A stretch of DNA of 64,000 bases from Myxococcaceae bacterium (GTDB lineage Bacteria > Myxococcota > Myxococcia > Myxococcales > Myxococcaceae), in the NCBI GenBank assembly GCA_016793095.1, contig JAEUJQ010000052.1, positions 186,001-250,000 of the forward strand. Reading direction: 5' to 3'. Below are positions 1 through 9,348 of the stretch, one piece after another. The position numbers and the translations under genes are program-made. The notes under the pieces were generated by a model, which worked only from the letters and a program-made list of their open reading frames with translations, was not told the DNA's origin and searched no databases. Position 1 is the stretch's first letter; each line of letters starts with the position of its first letter.

Positions 1-58
1 CGGCGCGGCCCACTCCGACCTCCTCGCGAGGCGGTCTGCGAGGGCGGGGGGAGCGAGG

Positions 59-1222
59 ATGACGGTCCTGGCCACACCGTCCGCGGTGAACCGCGGGCTG
101 GAGCGCCGTGTCAGAAGGAAAGGCACGCCAGCCGAGACGGGCTCCTGTACCCTGCCGCGCGTGTCTGGACTGCGACTGGTCGGAATCAAGAAGAGCTACG
201 GCGACAACCCGGTGGTGAAGGGCGTCGATCTCGACGTCGCGCCGGGCGAGTTCCTGGTGATGGTGGGCCCCTCGGGCTGCGGCAAGACGACGCTGCTCAG
301 GGTGATCGCCGGCCTCGAGCAGGTGGACGCGGGTCAGGTGCTGATGGACGGCCAGGACCTCACGCCCCTGCCGCCGCGTGATCGGGACGTGGGCATGGTG
401 TTCCAGAGCTACGCGCTCTACCCGCACATGTCGGTGAAGCAGAACCTCGCGTTCGGGCTCGAGCTGCGCCAGGTGCCGCCCGCCGAGATCGACGCGCGGG
501 TCGCCGAGGCCGCGAAGATGCTCGAGCTGTCGCACCTGCTCGATCGGAAGCCGAAGGCGCTCTCGGGCGGCCAGCGGCAGCGCGTCGCCATGGGCCGGGT
601 GATCGTGCGCCGCCCGCGCCTCTTCCTCTTCGACGAGCCGCTCTCGAACCTCGACACCGCCCTGCGCGTGCAGATGCGGGGCGAGCTGGCGCGCCTGCAC
701 CGGCAGCTCGGCGTGACGATGATCTACGTCACCCACGATCAGGTCGAGGCGATGACGCTCGCGACGCGCGTGGCGGTCTTCAACAAGGGAGTGCTCCAGC
801 AGGTCGGCCCGCCGCTCGAGCTCTACCACCGGCCGGCGAACACCTTCGTCGCCACCTTCCTCGGGTCGCCGTCGATGAACCTCTTCGAGGCCCGGCGCGA
901 TGGCTCCCGGTTCGTGGGCCAGGGCTTCGCGCTCGAAGCGCGTGGTGAGGTCACTGGAGAGGTGAAGCTGGGCCTGCGCCCGCAGGATCTCAGCGTCGCG
1001 GCCGACGGACCCTTCTCGGGTGAGGTCGAGGCCGTCGAGCGCCTGGGCTTCGACGGCTACGCGTTCCTCAAGACCGCCGCGGGTCCGCTCGCGGCCCGCT
1101 TCGACGGCTCCGTGCCGGTGGACGTCGGCCAGCAGGTGAAGGTGAAGCCGCTGGGAGACGTGGTGCACCTCTTCTCCGCCGACGGCGCGAAGGCGCTCTG
1201 GCACCCCGAGGCCCGGCGGTGA
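59..1222 (+). CDS. MalK-type carbohydrate ABC transporter ATPase
   Basis: ATP-binding subunit of a CUT1/MalK-type sugar importer, acting at the inner face of the cytoplasmic membrane. The nucleotide-binding domain starts near residue 39 and shows Walker A GPSGCGKTT, Q-loop VFQSYALYPH, signature LSGGQRQRVAMGR, Walker B LFLFDEPLSNLD and H-loop THDQ. A TOBE-like regulatory region fills the C-terminal third. The receptor and permease genes follow with 4-bp overlaps. The ATG has a purine-rich GGGGGGAGCGAGG upstream, but the first 34 residues are not family-like. A GTG at 161 would give 353 residues, closer to normal MalK length. The substrate cannot be read from sequence. Confidence 0.9.
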   Translation: MTVLATPSAVNRGLERRVRRKGTPAETGSCTLPRVSGLRLVGIKKSYGDNPVVKGVDLDVAPGEFLVMVGPSGCGKTTLLRVIAGLEQVDAGQVLMDGQDLTPLPPRDRDVGMVFQSYALYPHMSVKQNLAFGLELRQVPPAEIDARVAEAAKMLELSHLLDRKPKALSGGQRQRVAMGRVIVRRPRLFLFDEPLSNLDTALRVQMRGELARLHRQLGVTMIYVTHDQVEAMTLATRVAVFNKGVLQQVGPPLELYHRPANTFVATFLGSPSMNLFEARRDGSRFVGQGFALEARGEVTGEVKLGLRPQDLSVAADGPFSGEVEAVERLGFDGYAFLKTAAGPLAARFDGSVPVDVGQQVKVKPLGDVVHLFSADGAKALWHPEARR

Positions 1223-3381
1223 CGCGGCTGTCGGTGCTCGCGCTGCTGATGGCGACCGACGGGCTGGCGGCCGAGCCGCTCAAGCTCTGGCACGCGTACC
1301 GGGGCGGCGAGGAGCAGGCGATCGAAGCCGCGGTGAAGAGGTACACCGACAAGACCGGAGTCCAGGTCGAGCTGCTCTCGGTGCCCTACGACGCGTTCTC
1401 GTCGAAGCTCACCAGCGCCATTCCCCACGACGCGGGGCCCGACGTCTTCATCTTCGCCCACGAGCGGCTGCGGCAGTTCCACCGGCTCAAGGTGATCGCG
1501 CCCTCCACCGGCCGCCTCGATCGCTCGAAGTACATCAAGAGCACCGTCGACGCCCTCGAGGTGGACGGCGAGCTGTACGGCTACCCGCTGTCGCTGAAGA
1601 CGCTGGCGCTGTTCCTCAACACCGAGCTGGTGCCCGACGCCCCTACCACCACCGACGACTGGCTGAAGGCCCTCGAGCGCACGACCGATCCCTCGAAGCC
1701 GCGCTTCGGGCTCGCCTATGCCGCGGGTGACTTCTACCTGCACGCGCCGTTCGTGTTCGGGTTCGGCGCGAAGCTCTTCGACGACACCACCGGCCGCGCC
1801 ACCTTCGACACGCCGGGCATGGCGAAGTCGCTCGCCTTCGTGAAGGGCCTGCAGGATCGGGGCTTCCTGCCGCAGGAGGTCTCGGGCGCGCTGGTGAAGT
1901 CCCTCTTCAACGAGGGCCGCGCGGCGATGGTGATCTCAGGGCCCTGGTTCACCGGTGAGATCGACCAGGCCGTGAAGTACCGCATCGTGCCGTTGCCGAC
2001 GGTGACCGAGACGGGCCTGCCGCTCATGCCGTTCCTCGGGGTCGAGGCGGCGCTCGTGTCCGCGCGCACCAGGCAGCCCGAGCAGGCGCAGGCGCTCGCC
2101 GAGTTCCTCTCGCTGGGAGAAGCCACCGCCCTGCGCGTCAACCCCGGCCGGCAGATCCCCGCCGAGCTCGCCGCCTACGAGCTGACCGAGGTGCAGCAGG
2201 ATCCCGTCATCTCGGCCTTCAAGGACGTGGCCGCGCGCGCGGTGCCGACGCCGAACACCCTCGAGATGGCGAAGGTGTGGGAGCCGATGAAGCTCGCGCT
2301 CCGCGGCGTGCTGCAGGGCGAGGTCGCTCCCGAGGCGGCAGGCCAGCTGGCCGAGCGGCGCTACCGGGCGCTGAACCGTGACCGGCCTCCCGACGCACCG
2401 AAGCTCCCGTACGCGATCGCCCTCGTCGTCGCCCTCGCGGGCTTCGCGTTCTGGCGGTGGACGAAGCGGGGCCCTGCGCAGGCGTTCGCGAGGCGCTACC
2501 CCGAGGCGGCGCGTGGGCTCGCGTGGGTCTCCCCGGCGGCGGTCGGCATCTTCGTGCTGATCGTCATCCCCTTCGTCTGGGGCATCTCGCTCGCGTTCTT
2601 CCACCACGACGCGGGCGAGTACTCCTTCGTCGGGCTCGCCAACTTCACCGACATCCTCACCTCGAAGGGCTACCGCGTCACCGAGCCCCTCTCGTTCTGG
2701 TTTACGCTCGCCGTCACCATCGCGTGGACGTTCGTCAACGTGACCCTTCACGTGTCGATCGGGCTCGCGCTGGCGATCCTGCTAAAGGATCCGCTGCTCA
2801 AGCTGCGCGGCGTCTACCGGGTGCTGCTGATCGTGCCGTGGGCCGTGCCGAACTACATCACCGCGCTCATGTGGAAGGGCATGTTCCACCGCCAGTTCGG
2901 CGCCATCAACGGGCTGCTCTCGGCGCTGGGGCTCGAGCCGGTGAGCTGGTTCACGCAGTTCTCGACCGCCTTCGCGGCGAACGTGATCACGAACACCTGG
3001 CTCGGCTTCCCCTTCATGATGGTGGTGTCGCTCGGCGCGCTGCAGTCGATCCCGCAGGATCTCTACGAGGCCGCCGAGGTGGACGGCGCCTCGAAGTGGA
3101 CGCAGTTTCGCCGCATCACCCTGCCGCTGCTCAAGCCCGCGCTGCTGCCGTCGGTGATCCTCGGCTGCGTGTGGACGTTCAACATGTTCAACATCATCTA
3201 CCTCGTGTCGGGCGGTGAGCCCGGCGGGGCCACCGACATCCTCGTGAGCGAGGCGTACCGTTGGGCGTTCCAGCGCAACGAGCAGTACGGCTTCGCGGCG
3301 GCCTACGCGGTGCTGATCTTCTTCGTGCTGCTCGGGTGGACTCGGCTGACCCGCCGCCTCACCGGCCCGGAGGCGGCATGA
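1219..3381 (+). CDS. Fused sugar-binding protein and MalF-type permease
   Basis: A 720-residue fusion of two ABC importer parts normally made separately. Residues 1-18 look like a signal peptide (ALLMATDGLAAEP). Residues ~20-385 are a family-1 extracellular solute-binding protein (KLWHAYRGGEEQAIE, GELYGYPLSLKTLALFLN, GPWFTGEIDQA). A transmembrane segment at ~392-410 then leads into a MalF-like permease with several helices and the EAA loop EAAEVDGASKWTQFRRITLP that contacts the ATPase. The GTG start overlaps the upstream stop (GTGA) and the stop overlaps the next start (ATGA). The receptor is therefore probably tethered to the membrane at the transport pore. The frame is continuous across the join. 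Confidence 0.88.
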   Translation: MTRLSVLALLMATDGLAAEPLKLWHAYRGGEEQAIEAAVKRYTDKTGVQVELLSVPYDAFSSKLTSAIPHDAGPDVFIFAHERLRQFHRLKVIAPSTGRLDRSKYIKSTVDALEVDGELYGYPLSLKTLALFLNTELVPDAPTTTDDWLKALERTTDPSKPRFGLAYAAGDFYLHAPFVFGFGAKLFDDTTGRATFDTPGMAKSLAFVKGLQDRGFLPQEVSGALVKSLFNEGRAAMVISGPWFTGEIDQAVKYRIVPLPTVTETGLPLMPFLGVEAALVSARTRQPEQAQALAEFLSLGEATALRVNPGRQIPAELAAYELTEVQQDPVISAFKDVAARAVPTPNTLEMAKVWEPMKLALRGVLQGEVAPEAAGQLAERRYRALNRDRPPDAPKLPYAIALVVALAGFAFWRWTKRGPAQAFARRYPEAARGLAWVSPAAVGIFVLIVIPFVWGISLAFFHHDAGEYSFVGLANFTDILTSKGYRVTEPLSFWFTLAVTIAWTFVNVTLHVSIGLALAILLKDPLLKLRGVYRVLLIVPWAVPNYITALMWKGMFHRQFGAINGLLSALGLEPVSWFTQFSTAFAANVITNTWLGFPFMMVVSLGALQSIPQDLYEAAEVDGASKWTQFRRITLPLLKPALLPSVILGCVWTFNMFNIIYLVSGGEPGGATDILVSEAYRWAFQRNEQYGFAAAYAVLIFFVLLGWTRLTRRLTGPEAA

Positions 3382-4223
3382 AGCGCTCCCAGCTCACCGT
3401 CGCGCTCGTGCACGTGGTGCTCGTCCTCGCCTGCGTGGCGTCGCTCTACCCGGTGCTGTGGGTCGTGAAGATGGCGCTGTCTCCGGCGCAGTCGCTCTCG
3501 CTGTCGCTCAACCCCTTCCCGCAGGAGGTGACGTTCGATCACTTCCGCGAGGTGCTCCTCTCACACGACAGCCAGGGGCGCTGGCTGTTCGGCCGGCAGC
3601 TGCTGGCCTCGGTGGTGGTGTCGGGCGCCACGACGCTCGTGGGCCTCTCGCTCGCGGTGACCGCGGCCTACGCGCTCTCGCGCTTCCGCTTCCCCGGGAA
3701 AGACGCGGGCATGCAGACGCTGCTGGTGACGCAGATGTTCCCGGCGACGCTCATGCTGGTGCCGCTCTTCGCGATCCTGCAGCGCCTGTCGCTGCTCGAC
3801 TCGTGGGGCGGGCTGGTGCTCGTGTACTCGACCACCTCGCTGCCGTTCTGCGTGTGGATGCTCAAGGGCTACTTCGACACCATCCCGCGCGAGCTCGAAG
3901 AGGCCGCGGTGATGGACGGCGCGTCGGCCTGGCAGGTGTTCTGGAAGGTGGTGCTGCCGCTGGCCCGCCCCGCCCTCGCGGTGACGGCGCTGTTCTCGTT
4001 CATGACCGCGTGGAACGAGTTCATCCTCTCGGCGACGCTCATCAACGACGCGGCTCGCTTCACCCTGCCCGTCGCCCTGCAACAGTACGTCGGTGAGTGG
4101 AAGACCGAATGGGGCCACTTCGCCGCCGGCGCCCTCGTCGTCTCGGCCCCGGTGATGGCCCTCTTCTTCGCGCTCCAGAAGTACCTCGTGGGCGGCCTCA
4201 CCGCCGGCGCCGTGAAGGGCTGA
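3378..4223 (+). CDS. MalG-type ABC sugar permease
   Basis: Second permease subunit (281 aa) of the same importer. It has an N-terminal helix (LVHVVLVLACVASLYPVLW) and further membrane segments. The EAA loop is EEAAVMDGASAWQVFWKVVL followed by PLARPAL, and the C-terminal region FALQKYLVGGLTAGAVKG matches MalG-family ends. The ATG at 3378 overlaps the upstream stop as ATGA, which fixes the start; the longer open frame upstream is not used. It should pair with the permease half of the fusion protein and the ATPase to form the complete importer. Confidence 0.9.
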   Translation: MKRSQLTVALVHVVLVLACVASLYPVLWVVKMALSPAQSLSLSLNPFPQEVTFDHFREVLLSHDSQGRWLFGRQLLASVVVSGATTLVGLSLAVTAAYALSRFRFPGKDAGMQTLLVTQMFPATLMLVPLFAILQRLSLLDSWGGLVLVYSTTSLPFCVWMLKGYFDTIPRELEEAAVMDGASAWQVFWKVVLPLARPALAVTALFSFMTAWNEFILSATLINDAARFTLPVALQQYVGEWKTEWGHFAAGALVVSAPVMALFFALQKYLVGGLTAGAVKG

Positions 4224-4271
4224 ACGCAGTCGGTGCACGTCTGCTCCTCATGCGGCATCTTCCCTTCCGCC

Positions 4272-5027
4272 ATGATCCGATCCCTGCTCCCAGTCCTCTT
4301 CCTCGTGGGTTGCGCCACTGCGAAGCCCGCCGTCTTCGATGATCTGCGCGCGCTCGACAAACAGCAGAACTACGTCGAGATGATGGGCCGGCTGAAGGAC
4401 GTGCCGCCGGCCGCTCGTGACGACGAGTGGGAGGGCTTCGTCGAGCGCGCCTCGATCGACGCCCTCGCGAAGGCCGAGATCAAAGACGCCAGCGCCGGCG
4501 AGGTGGCCCTGCGCACCATGGAGGAGCAGCTCGTCGCGTTCCCCTCGCTCAAGAAGTCGGCGGCCTGGTTCGCCGCCCGCGCGGACAAGGGGGTCGAGGC
4601 CTTCAAGTGGACGTACTCGAACTACCGCCACGCGACGAGCGATGAGCAGTGGGTGCCGAAGGTCGTCGCGTTCGTCGAGAAGGACACGCTGACGAAGGGG
4701 CTCGCGCAGCGCTTCGCGAAGGACGTGGTGGCCGCGCGCCTCGTGGCCTCGAGCGCCTGGCCGCTCTACGAGCTCGCCTTCAAGCGTGACGGTGATGGGG
4801 TGTGCGCTGACGCGAAGCTGGTGGACGTGGTGATCGACGTCATCGACTACCAGAGCTGGCTCGACGTGATGAAGCCGCTGGTGACGACCCGCTGCGCCGC
4901 GCAGCTCAAGAAGCCCGTGGCCGAGAAGCTGAAGAAGAACGACAGCACCTCGTTCCGCAAGGGCGCCTGCAAGGTGCTCGAGGGGCAGGCTGACGTCGCG
5001 GAGGCGCTGAAGATCTGCGAGGGCTGA
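4272..5027 (+). CDS. Putative lipoprotein of unknown function
   Basis: A 251-residue protein starting MIRSLLPVLFLVGCATAK. This is a lipoprotein signal with lipobox LVGC, so it is probably anchored in the inner or outer membrane facing the periplasm. The remainder is mostly helical and charged, with repeated Lys/Glu/Ala segments, and no domain is recognised. The ATG at 4272 is preferred over an in-frame ATG at 4233 because it places the lipobox at the N terminus. It lies 48 bp after the sugar permease in the same direction, but nothing ties its role to transport. Confidence 0.75.
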   Translation: MIRSLLPVLFLVGCATAKPAVFDDLRALDKQQNYVEMMGRLKDVPPAARDDEWEGFVERASIDALAKAEIKDASAGEVALRTMEEQLVAFPSLKKSAAWFAARADKGVEAFKWTYSNYRHATSDEQWVPKVVAFVEKDTLTKGLAQRFAKDVVAARLVASSAWPLYELAFKRDGDGVCADAKLVDVVIDVIDYQSWLDVMKPLVTTRCAAQLKKPVAEKLKKNDSTSFRKGACKVLEGQADVAEALKICEG

Positions 5028-5076
5028 CGCTCACGGCGCCCACCGGGGCGCTCGAGTGACCGTAGAATGACGCCTG

Positions 5077-6159
5077 GTGTTCCGCGCGCTGGGTCTGGCT
5101 CCACTCTCGATCGCCCCGCTCGCCGAGCCGCGCCCGGACTCCTTCCGCGTGGTGCGCGCCGAGCACGGCTGGTTGCTCGAGACGAGCGGGGAGGTCGTCA
5201 GCGTGCGCCGCCGCCTGCAGCAGGAGGTGATGGTGCCCCGGCAGACGCGCTCCCTGCTCGAAGACGGCGACGTGCTGTGGGGCTCCCGCGACGGCCTGCT
5301 GATCGCGCCCGAGCCCGAGCATCGGGAGCCTGCGCTCGAGCGCCGCGCCGTCGAGAACTGGGATCACACCGCGCACTGGGGCGTGCTCGCGGACCACCTG
5401 CTCGATCACGGCGACCCGCTCGGTGAGCAGATCTCGGCGGCGCTCGGGCGGCGCTCGGCGACGCCGCTCTCGCCGCACACGTGGCTCGGAACGCACTGGC
5501 GCCATGGGGTGCTGCGCCGCGTCTTCATCAGCCGCCCTGAGTGGGCCGGCCGGGTGCCGTGGCGCGAGGCGCTCCTCGAGGTGCTCTGCGCGCGCAGCGG
5601 CCGCTTCCTCGAAGAGGTCTCCATCGATCTCCCGCGGCTCGAGCCCGAGGCGACCGCCGCAGAGCTGGCCCCGCTGGCTCACGAGCTGCTCACCCTGCCC
5701 TGGCCGCGGTGGCTCACCCGCCTGGACTTCGGCCTCATGTCCACCCCGCCGAACGTGGCGACTCCCCAGCGCCTCCTCGAGGAGCGGCCGCGGCTCGCGC
5801 GTGGTGCGCTCTTTCACCGGGCCGATCACGCCCGCCTCGTGCTCGAGGCAGGCTCCGACGCGTTCGCGCTCGACGGGCTGCGGGGGGACTCGCTGGACCT
5901 CGCCGAAGGCCTGCGCCTGCGCGTGTTCCCGAAGAAGGTCCTCTTCGAGCGCCCGCAGTGGCCCCGCTACGACTCGTGGCCCTCGTGGGACTTCGCGTTC
6001 CACGACGGGCGGTGGTTCGTTGCGTGGAGGCACGGCGCGCCGCGCAGCGACGACGTCAAGCTCAACGGCATGGAGTTCTTCAACGCCGCGCTCGTGCCTG
6101 GTGACCGCGTCGAGATCATGGAGCACCTCGTCCTCCGCTTCGAGGTGAGCGCGGAGTAG
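5077..6159 (+). CDS. TIGR02996-like protein with FHA-like C terminus
   Basis: A 360-residue protein. Around residues 88-125 it carries NWDHTAHWGVLADHLLDHGD, then PLGEQISAALG, closely resembling the TIGR02996 repeat-companion domain (VYADWLEERGDP..EFI) seen in many myxobacterial paralogues. The following segment (GTHWRHGVLRRVFI, FLEEVSIDLPRL) fits the leucine-rich-like region those proteins carry. The last ~35 residues (VKLNGMEFFNAALVPGDRVE, then IMEHLVLRFEV) resemble the end of an FHA fold, so phosphopeptide binding is possible but unproven. Translation would start at a GTG; no strong ribosome-binding site is visible. The cellular role is unknown. Confidence 0.7.
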   Translation: MFRALGLAPLSIAPLAEPRPDSFRVVRAEHGWLLETSGEVVSVRRRLQQEVMVPRQTRSLLEDGDVLWGSRDGLLIAPEPEHREPALERRAVENWDHTAHWGVLADHLLDHGDPLGEQISAALGRRSATPLSPHTWLGTHWRHGVLRRVFISRPEWAGRVPWREALLEVLCARSGRFLEEVSIDLPRLEPEATAAELAPLAHELLTLPWPRWLTRLDFGLMSTPPNVATPQRLLEERPRLARGALFHRADHARLVLEAGSDAFALDGLRGDSLDLAEGLRLRVFPKKVLFERPQWPRYDSWPSWDFAFHDGRWFVAWRHGAPRSDDVKLNGMEFFNAALVPGDRVEIMEHLVLRFEVSAE

Positions 6160-6169
6160 CCTCGGGCGC

Positions 6170-6970
6170 GTGCTCCCCCTCCTCGTGCTGTTGACCCTCG
6201 GCGCCGACGCCCCCGAGCGCCCGAAGCTGGTGGTGTTGTCCCTCGAGATGCCGGCGGGCGTCGATCCCGCGGTGCGGGGCGCGTTCGACGACGCCGTCGC
6301 CGCAGAGGCCGGCCGACGGGGGTACTTCGAGGTCGTCTCGTCGCGCGAGGTGCAGTCGCTGCTCGGGCTCGAGCGGCAGAAGCAGCTCCTCGGCTGCGCC
6401 TCCGACGCCAGCTCGTGTCTCGCAGAGCTGAGCGGCGCGCTGGGCGCCCGCTTCCTGATGACGGGCACCCTGGCCCCGCTGGGCGCGAGCTGGCAGCTCT
6501 CGCTCCAGGTGCAGGACACCACGAAGTCCAGCACCGTCGGGCGCAGCACCCGGATCGCGAAGAACATCGAGGCGCTTCGGGGGCTCTTGCCGTGGGCGAT
6601 CGCGGAGGCCACCGCCACGCCCCCGCCCCCCGCGCCCTCGAAGGTCGGTCCCCTCGTCATGATCGTCGGTGGAGGCCTCGTCGCAGCCGCCGGTGGCATC
6701 TTCGGCCTGCAGGCGCTGGGCACCGAGGTCTCGTTGCGGCGCGAGCTCGACCGCGGCGTCGACGTGCCCGGGCGGCTCGACACCCTCGCCTCGTACCAGG
6801 CGCAGGAGCGCCCACTCACCATCCAGAAGGCGCTCGGCCTCGTCGGGCTGATCGTGGGCGGCACGGTGCTGGCCGGGGGCATTCTGTTGTGGCCACCCGA
6901 CGTCGCCCGCGCCCAGATCTCCCTCGTCCCAACCGGGACCGGCGCCGCCGTCGTGGGAGTCTTCCCATGA
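6170..6970 (+). CDS. Secreted/membrane protein with CsgG/TolB-like N-terminal domain
   Basis: A 266-residue protein starting at GTG with a short hydrophobic leader (MLPLLVLLTLGADAPE). Residues ~20-150 match a pattern common in myxobacterial envelope proteins: a degenerate CsgG/FlgO-like fold with FEVVSSREVQSLLGLERQKQ, then GCASDASSCLAELSGALGAR and FLMTGTLAPLG. Two hydrophobic segments at ~163-185 and ~223-246 probably span the membrane. The stop overlaps the next start (ATGA), so it is co-translated with the following lipoprotein. The molecular function is not known; an envelope-associated role is inferred. Confidence 0.7.
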   Translation: MLPLLVLLTLGADAPERPKLVVLSLEMPAGVDPAVRGAFDDAVAAEAGRRGYFEVVSSREVQSLLGLERQKQLLGCASDASSCLAELSGALGARFLMTGTLAPLGASWQLSLQVQDTTKSSTVGRSTRIAKNIEALRGLLPWAIAEATATPPPPAPSKVGPLVMIVGGGLVAAAGGIFGLQALGTEVSLRRELDRGVDVPGRLDTLASYQAQERPLTIQKALGLVGLIVGGTVLAGGILLWPPDVARAQISLVPTGTGAAVVGVFP

Positions 6971-9348
6971 GGGTCGCGGCGCTGACGATCGTGACGGTGC
7001 TCGTGGGCCAGGCCTGCCGAACCGAGCTCGACCTCGACCGGGGCCGAAGGTACGCGTGCGCACGCGACGCGGGGGTGGGGGCCGATGGCGGCACTGACCA
7101 GTGCTCCGCCGGCTTCCGCTGCGGCCTCGACGGGTACTGCTTCGACCCGGACGCCGGAGAGCCGCGCGCCTGCGAGGGCCCCCTCGACTGCTCGACAGGC
7201 TGGCGCTGTGGGCTTGCCGTGAATGGCGTGGGCGCGTGCCAACGAGTCGGCGTTCCCGCCCCCTACCCGTGCCTCGACGACTCGTGGTGCGAGGGCGGCT
7301 GGCGCTGCGGTCCAGGCGGGGTCTGCCTCGAAGCGACGAACGACGCCCTCCTCGCTCCTCCCGGCCGCGCCCGCCCTGCCTCGATCCTGAGCCCTGCCCC
7401 CTTCCCGCTCCGCGGCTTCGGCGCCGCGATGACGGACAACGGGGAGTGGCAGGCGATCGCCCTCGGTCCCGGCGCCGTCCAGGTGCTGACCGTCGGCCAG
7501 CGGGAGTTCTGGGCACGCCGGCTCCCGATCGACGGCGGCCTGTTCGCGGTGCGCTCCGGCGATGTGCTCGCAGTCGCCGATGACAGGGGCTCGACCCAGG
7601 TCGGCCCGATCATCGGGCAGGACGTGTCACTCGCTCCGGTCGCGTTCCCCGGCTTCCGGCCAACGGGGCTCGTCCTCTCTCCCGGCTACAAGCCCCACTG
7701 GAGACCGAACCTGCCAGCCCCGGGCCTGCTCATCGCCTGGACGCCGAGCCGGTTCGCCGCGTGGAACCTCGACGGCCACGCCCTCGAGCCGCTGCCGGCG
7801 CCGCCGGGCGCGACGGCCGCCATCGACACCTGGCGCACGCCCATCACGCGGGGACCGCGCGAGGAGAGCCGCCTCGTCGCAGCGACCAGCCAGGGCCTCT
7901 TCGAGCTGATCCGTGACGGTGACGGCGGGTGGACTCCGCTCCCCTCCTCGAGGAAGTGCGGAGCGCCCATCGCGGCGCGCTACGTCGAAACCGGCGAGGA
8001 GGACGGCGGAGAGGACGCAGGGGCCCTTCAACGCGGGAACTCCCCGCCGGCCGTCGCGGCCCTCTTCCAGGCCCAGGACGGCGGGACGCCCTGTGGCGTC
8101 CTCTACGATCGACTGGCCGACGGCGGAGTCGAGGCCGCCGTGGAAGCAGAGGTCTGTGACTCCGAGTCGACAGCGACGGGCCTCCGGCCCGCGGACGAAC
8201 AGCTCAGCGGTGTCTGGGTTCAGTGCCGCGCGCCGGGAGGGACCGTGCGAGAGGTCGGCCTGTGCCGCTCGACGAACTGCCCCGCGAGCGCCGCGCCGGC
8301 TGCGCAGGAGAGAGCGCGCGCCTCCGCCAGGGACAGCGACGTCATCGTCGACGAGCTGGGCTTCACGGCGCGTCAGCAGTTCAAGACCCTCGAGCGGCCG
8401 CTCTTCGGGTCAGGCGTTGGCACGTGGGGCGTCGAGCGCGACACGCTCGTGTCGGTGACCCGCGGCGCCGACGGAGGCCTCGAGGTCCTCGGGCGAAGGG
8501 CGGCCGGTGATGGAGGCCTCGTGCGCTTCACCGACGTCGCGGGCGTCGGCTTCGTCCGCGCGAGCGGAGACGACGGCGTTCAGCCGCTGACCAACGTCGT
8601 CGGCTGGCCGGGGGTGCGGGTGCTCGCGAACGGCGAGATCCGCACCGGTGACGAGCAGGCGCTGGCGCGGGTCGATCCGATCCGGCCGCTCGAGGGCGAC
8701 GTCACCGCGGTCGGGCGTCCCGAGGGTGACGGCGGGTTCCTCTACGTCAGCAGCTTCGACGCGCTGTTCGCGGGGCCGATCAACCCGGAGGCCCCGATGG
8801 CGCTGCGGCTGGTCCCGGCGAGTCGCAGCGCGATCACCTCGCTCGCCGCAGCTCCCGGACCGGTGAGCCTGCCAGATGGCGGCGTCGTGCAGCGCTGGGG
8901 GTACCTCGTGGCGCAGGGTCGGCTCTTCCGCTTCGAGTCACGGAACCGGGTGTGGCGCAGCGACGAGATCGAGCTGCCAGAGCTCGCCGTCAGCGTCTGG
9001 TTCGACGGGGTGCGCGGGCGCGTCGGCACCAGCACGGGCCGGGTCTTCGGCCTGCCGACCCGGGTGCCGCTCTCCGAACCGCTGGCCGGCGCTGCGACGA
9101 GCTACGCGAGCCTCTGCGGGCACGCCTTTGCGGCCACTCCCGCCGGCGTCTTCACGCTCGAGCGCCCCGACGCGGGGCTCGCCACCTGGCGACTGCACGA
9201 GGAGCTCGCCCTTGCCCTGCCGAGGCGGAGCGGCGCTGGCCTTCCCGGCGACGGGCTGCGCCTGATCCCGCTCGACACACAGCTGGTCGCGGTGAACGCT
9301 GACGGCGTCGTCGCCAGCATCGCCTTTGAATGCGGAGGAGCCCCATGA
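6967..9348 (+). CDS. Large Cys-rich putative surface lipoprotein
   Basis: A 793-residue protein with an N-terminal hydrophobic stretch ending at a cysteine (IVTVLVGQAC), probably a lipoprotein signal. Residues ~25-125 hold three short Cys-rich repeats of the form CSAGFRCGLDGYCF, CSTGWRCGLAVNGVGAC and CEGGWRCGPGGVCL, each preceded by Asp/Gly spacers. The rest is rich in beta-strand-like segments and DGG turns, possibly a propeller-like fold, with several further cysteines. The start is fixed by the ATGA overlap with the upstream gene, and the stop overlaps the next gene. Function unknown; the operon context suggests a cell-envelope complex. Confidence 0.72.
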   Translation: MRVAALTIVTVLVGQACRTELDLDRGRRYACARDAGVGADGGTDQCSAGFRCGLDGYCFDPDAGEPRACEGPLDCSTGWRCGLAVNGVGACQRVGVPAPYPCLDDSWCEGGWRCGPGGVCLEATNDALLAPPGRARPASILSPAPFPLRGFGAAMTDNGEWQAIALGPGAVQVLTVGQREFWARRLPIDGGLFAVRSGDVLAVADDRGSTQVGPIIGQDVSLAPVAFPGFRPTGLVLSPGYKPHWRPNLPAPGLLIAWTPSRFAAWNLDGHALEPLPAPPGATAAIDTWRTPITRGPREESRLVAATSQGLFELIRDGDGGWTPLPSSRKCGAPIAARYVETGEEDGGEDAGALQRGNSPPAVAALFQAQDGGTPCGVLYDRLADGGVEAAVEAEVCDSESTATGLRPADEQLSGVWVQCRAPGGTVREVGLCRSTNCPASAAPAAQERARASARDSDVIVDELGFTARQQFKTLERPLFGSGVGTWGVERDTLVSVTRGADGGLEVLGRRAAGDGGLVRFTDVAGVGFVRASGDDGVQPLTNVVGWPGVRVLANGEIRTGDEQALARVDPIRPLEGDVTAVGRPEGDGGFLYVSSFDALFAGPINPEAPMALRLVPASRSAITSLAAAPGPVSLPDGGVVQRWGYLVAQGRLFRFESRNRVWRSDEIELPELAVSVWFDGVRGRVGTSTGRVFGLPTRVPLSEPLAGAATSYASLCGHAFAATPAGVFTLERPDAGLATWRLHEELALALPRRSGAGLPGDGLRLIPLDTQLVAVNADGVVASIAFECGGAP

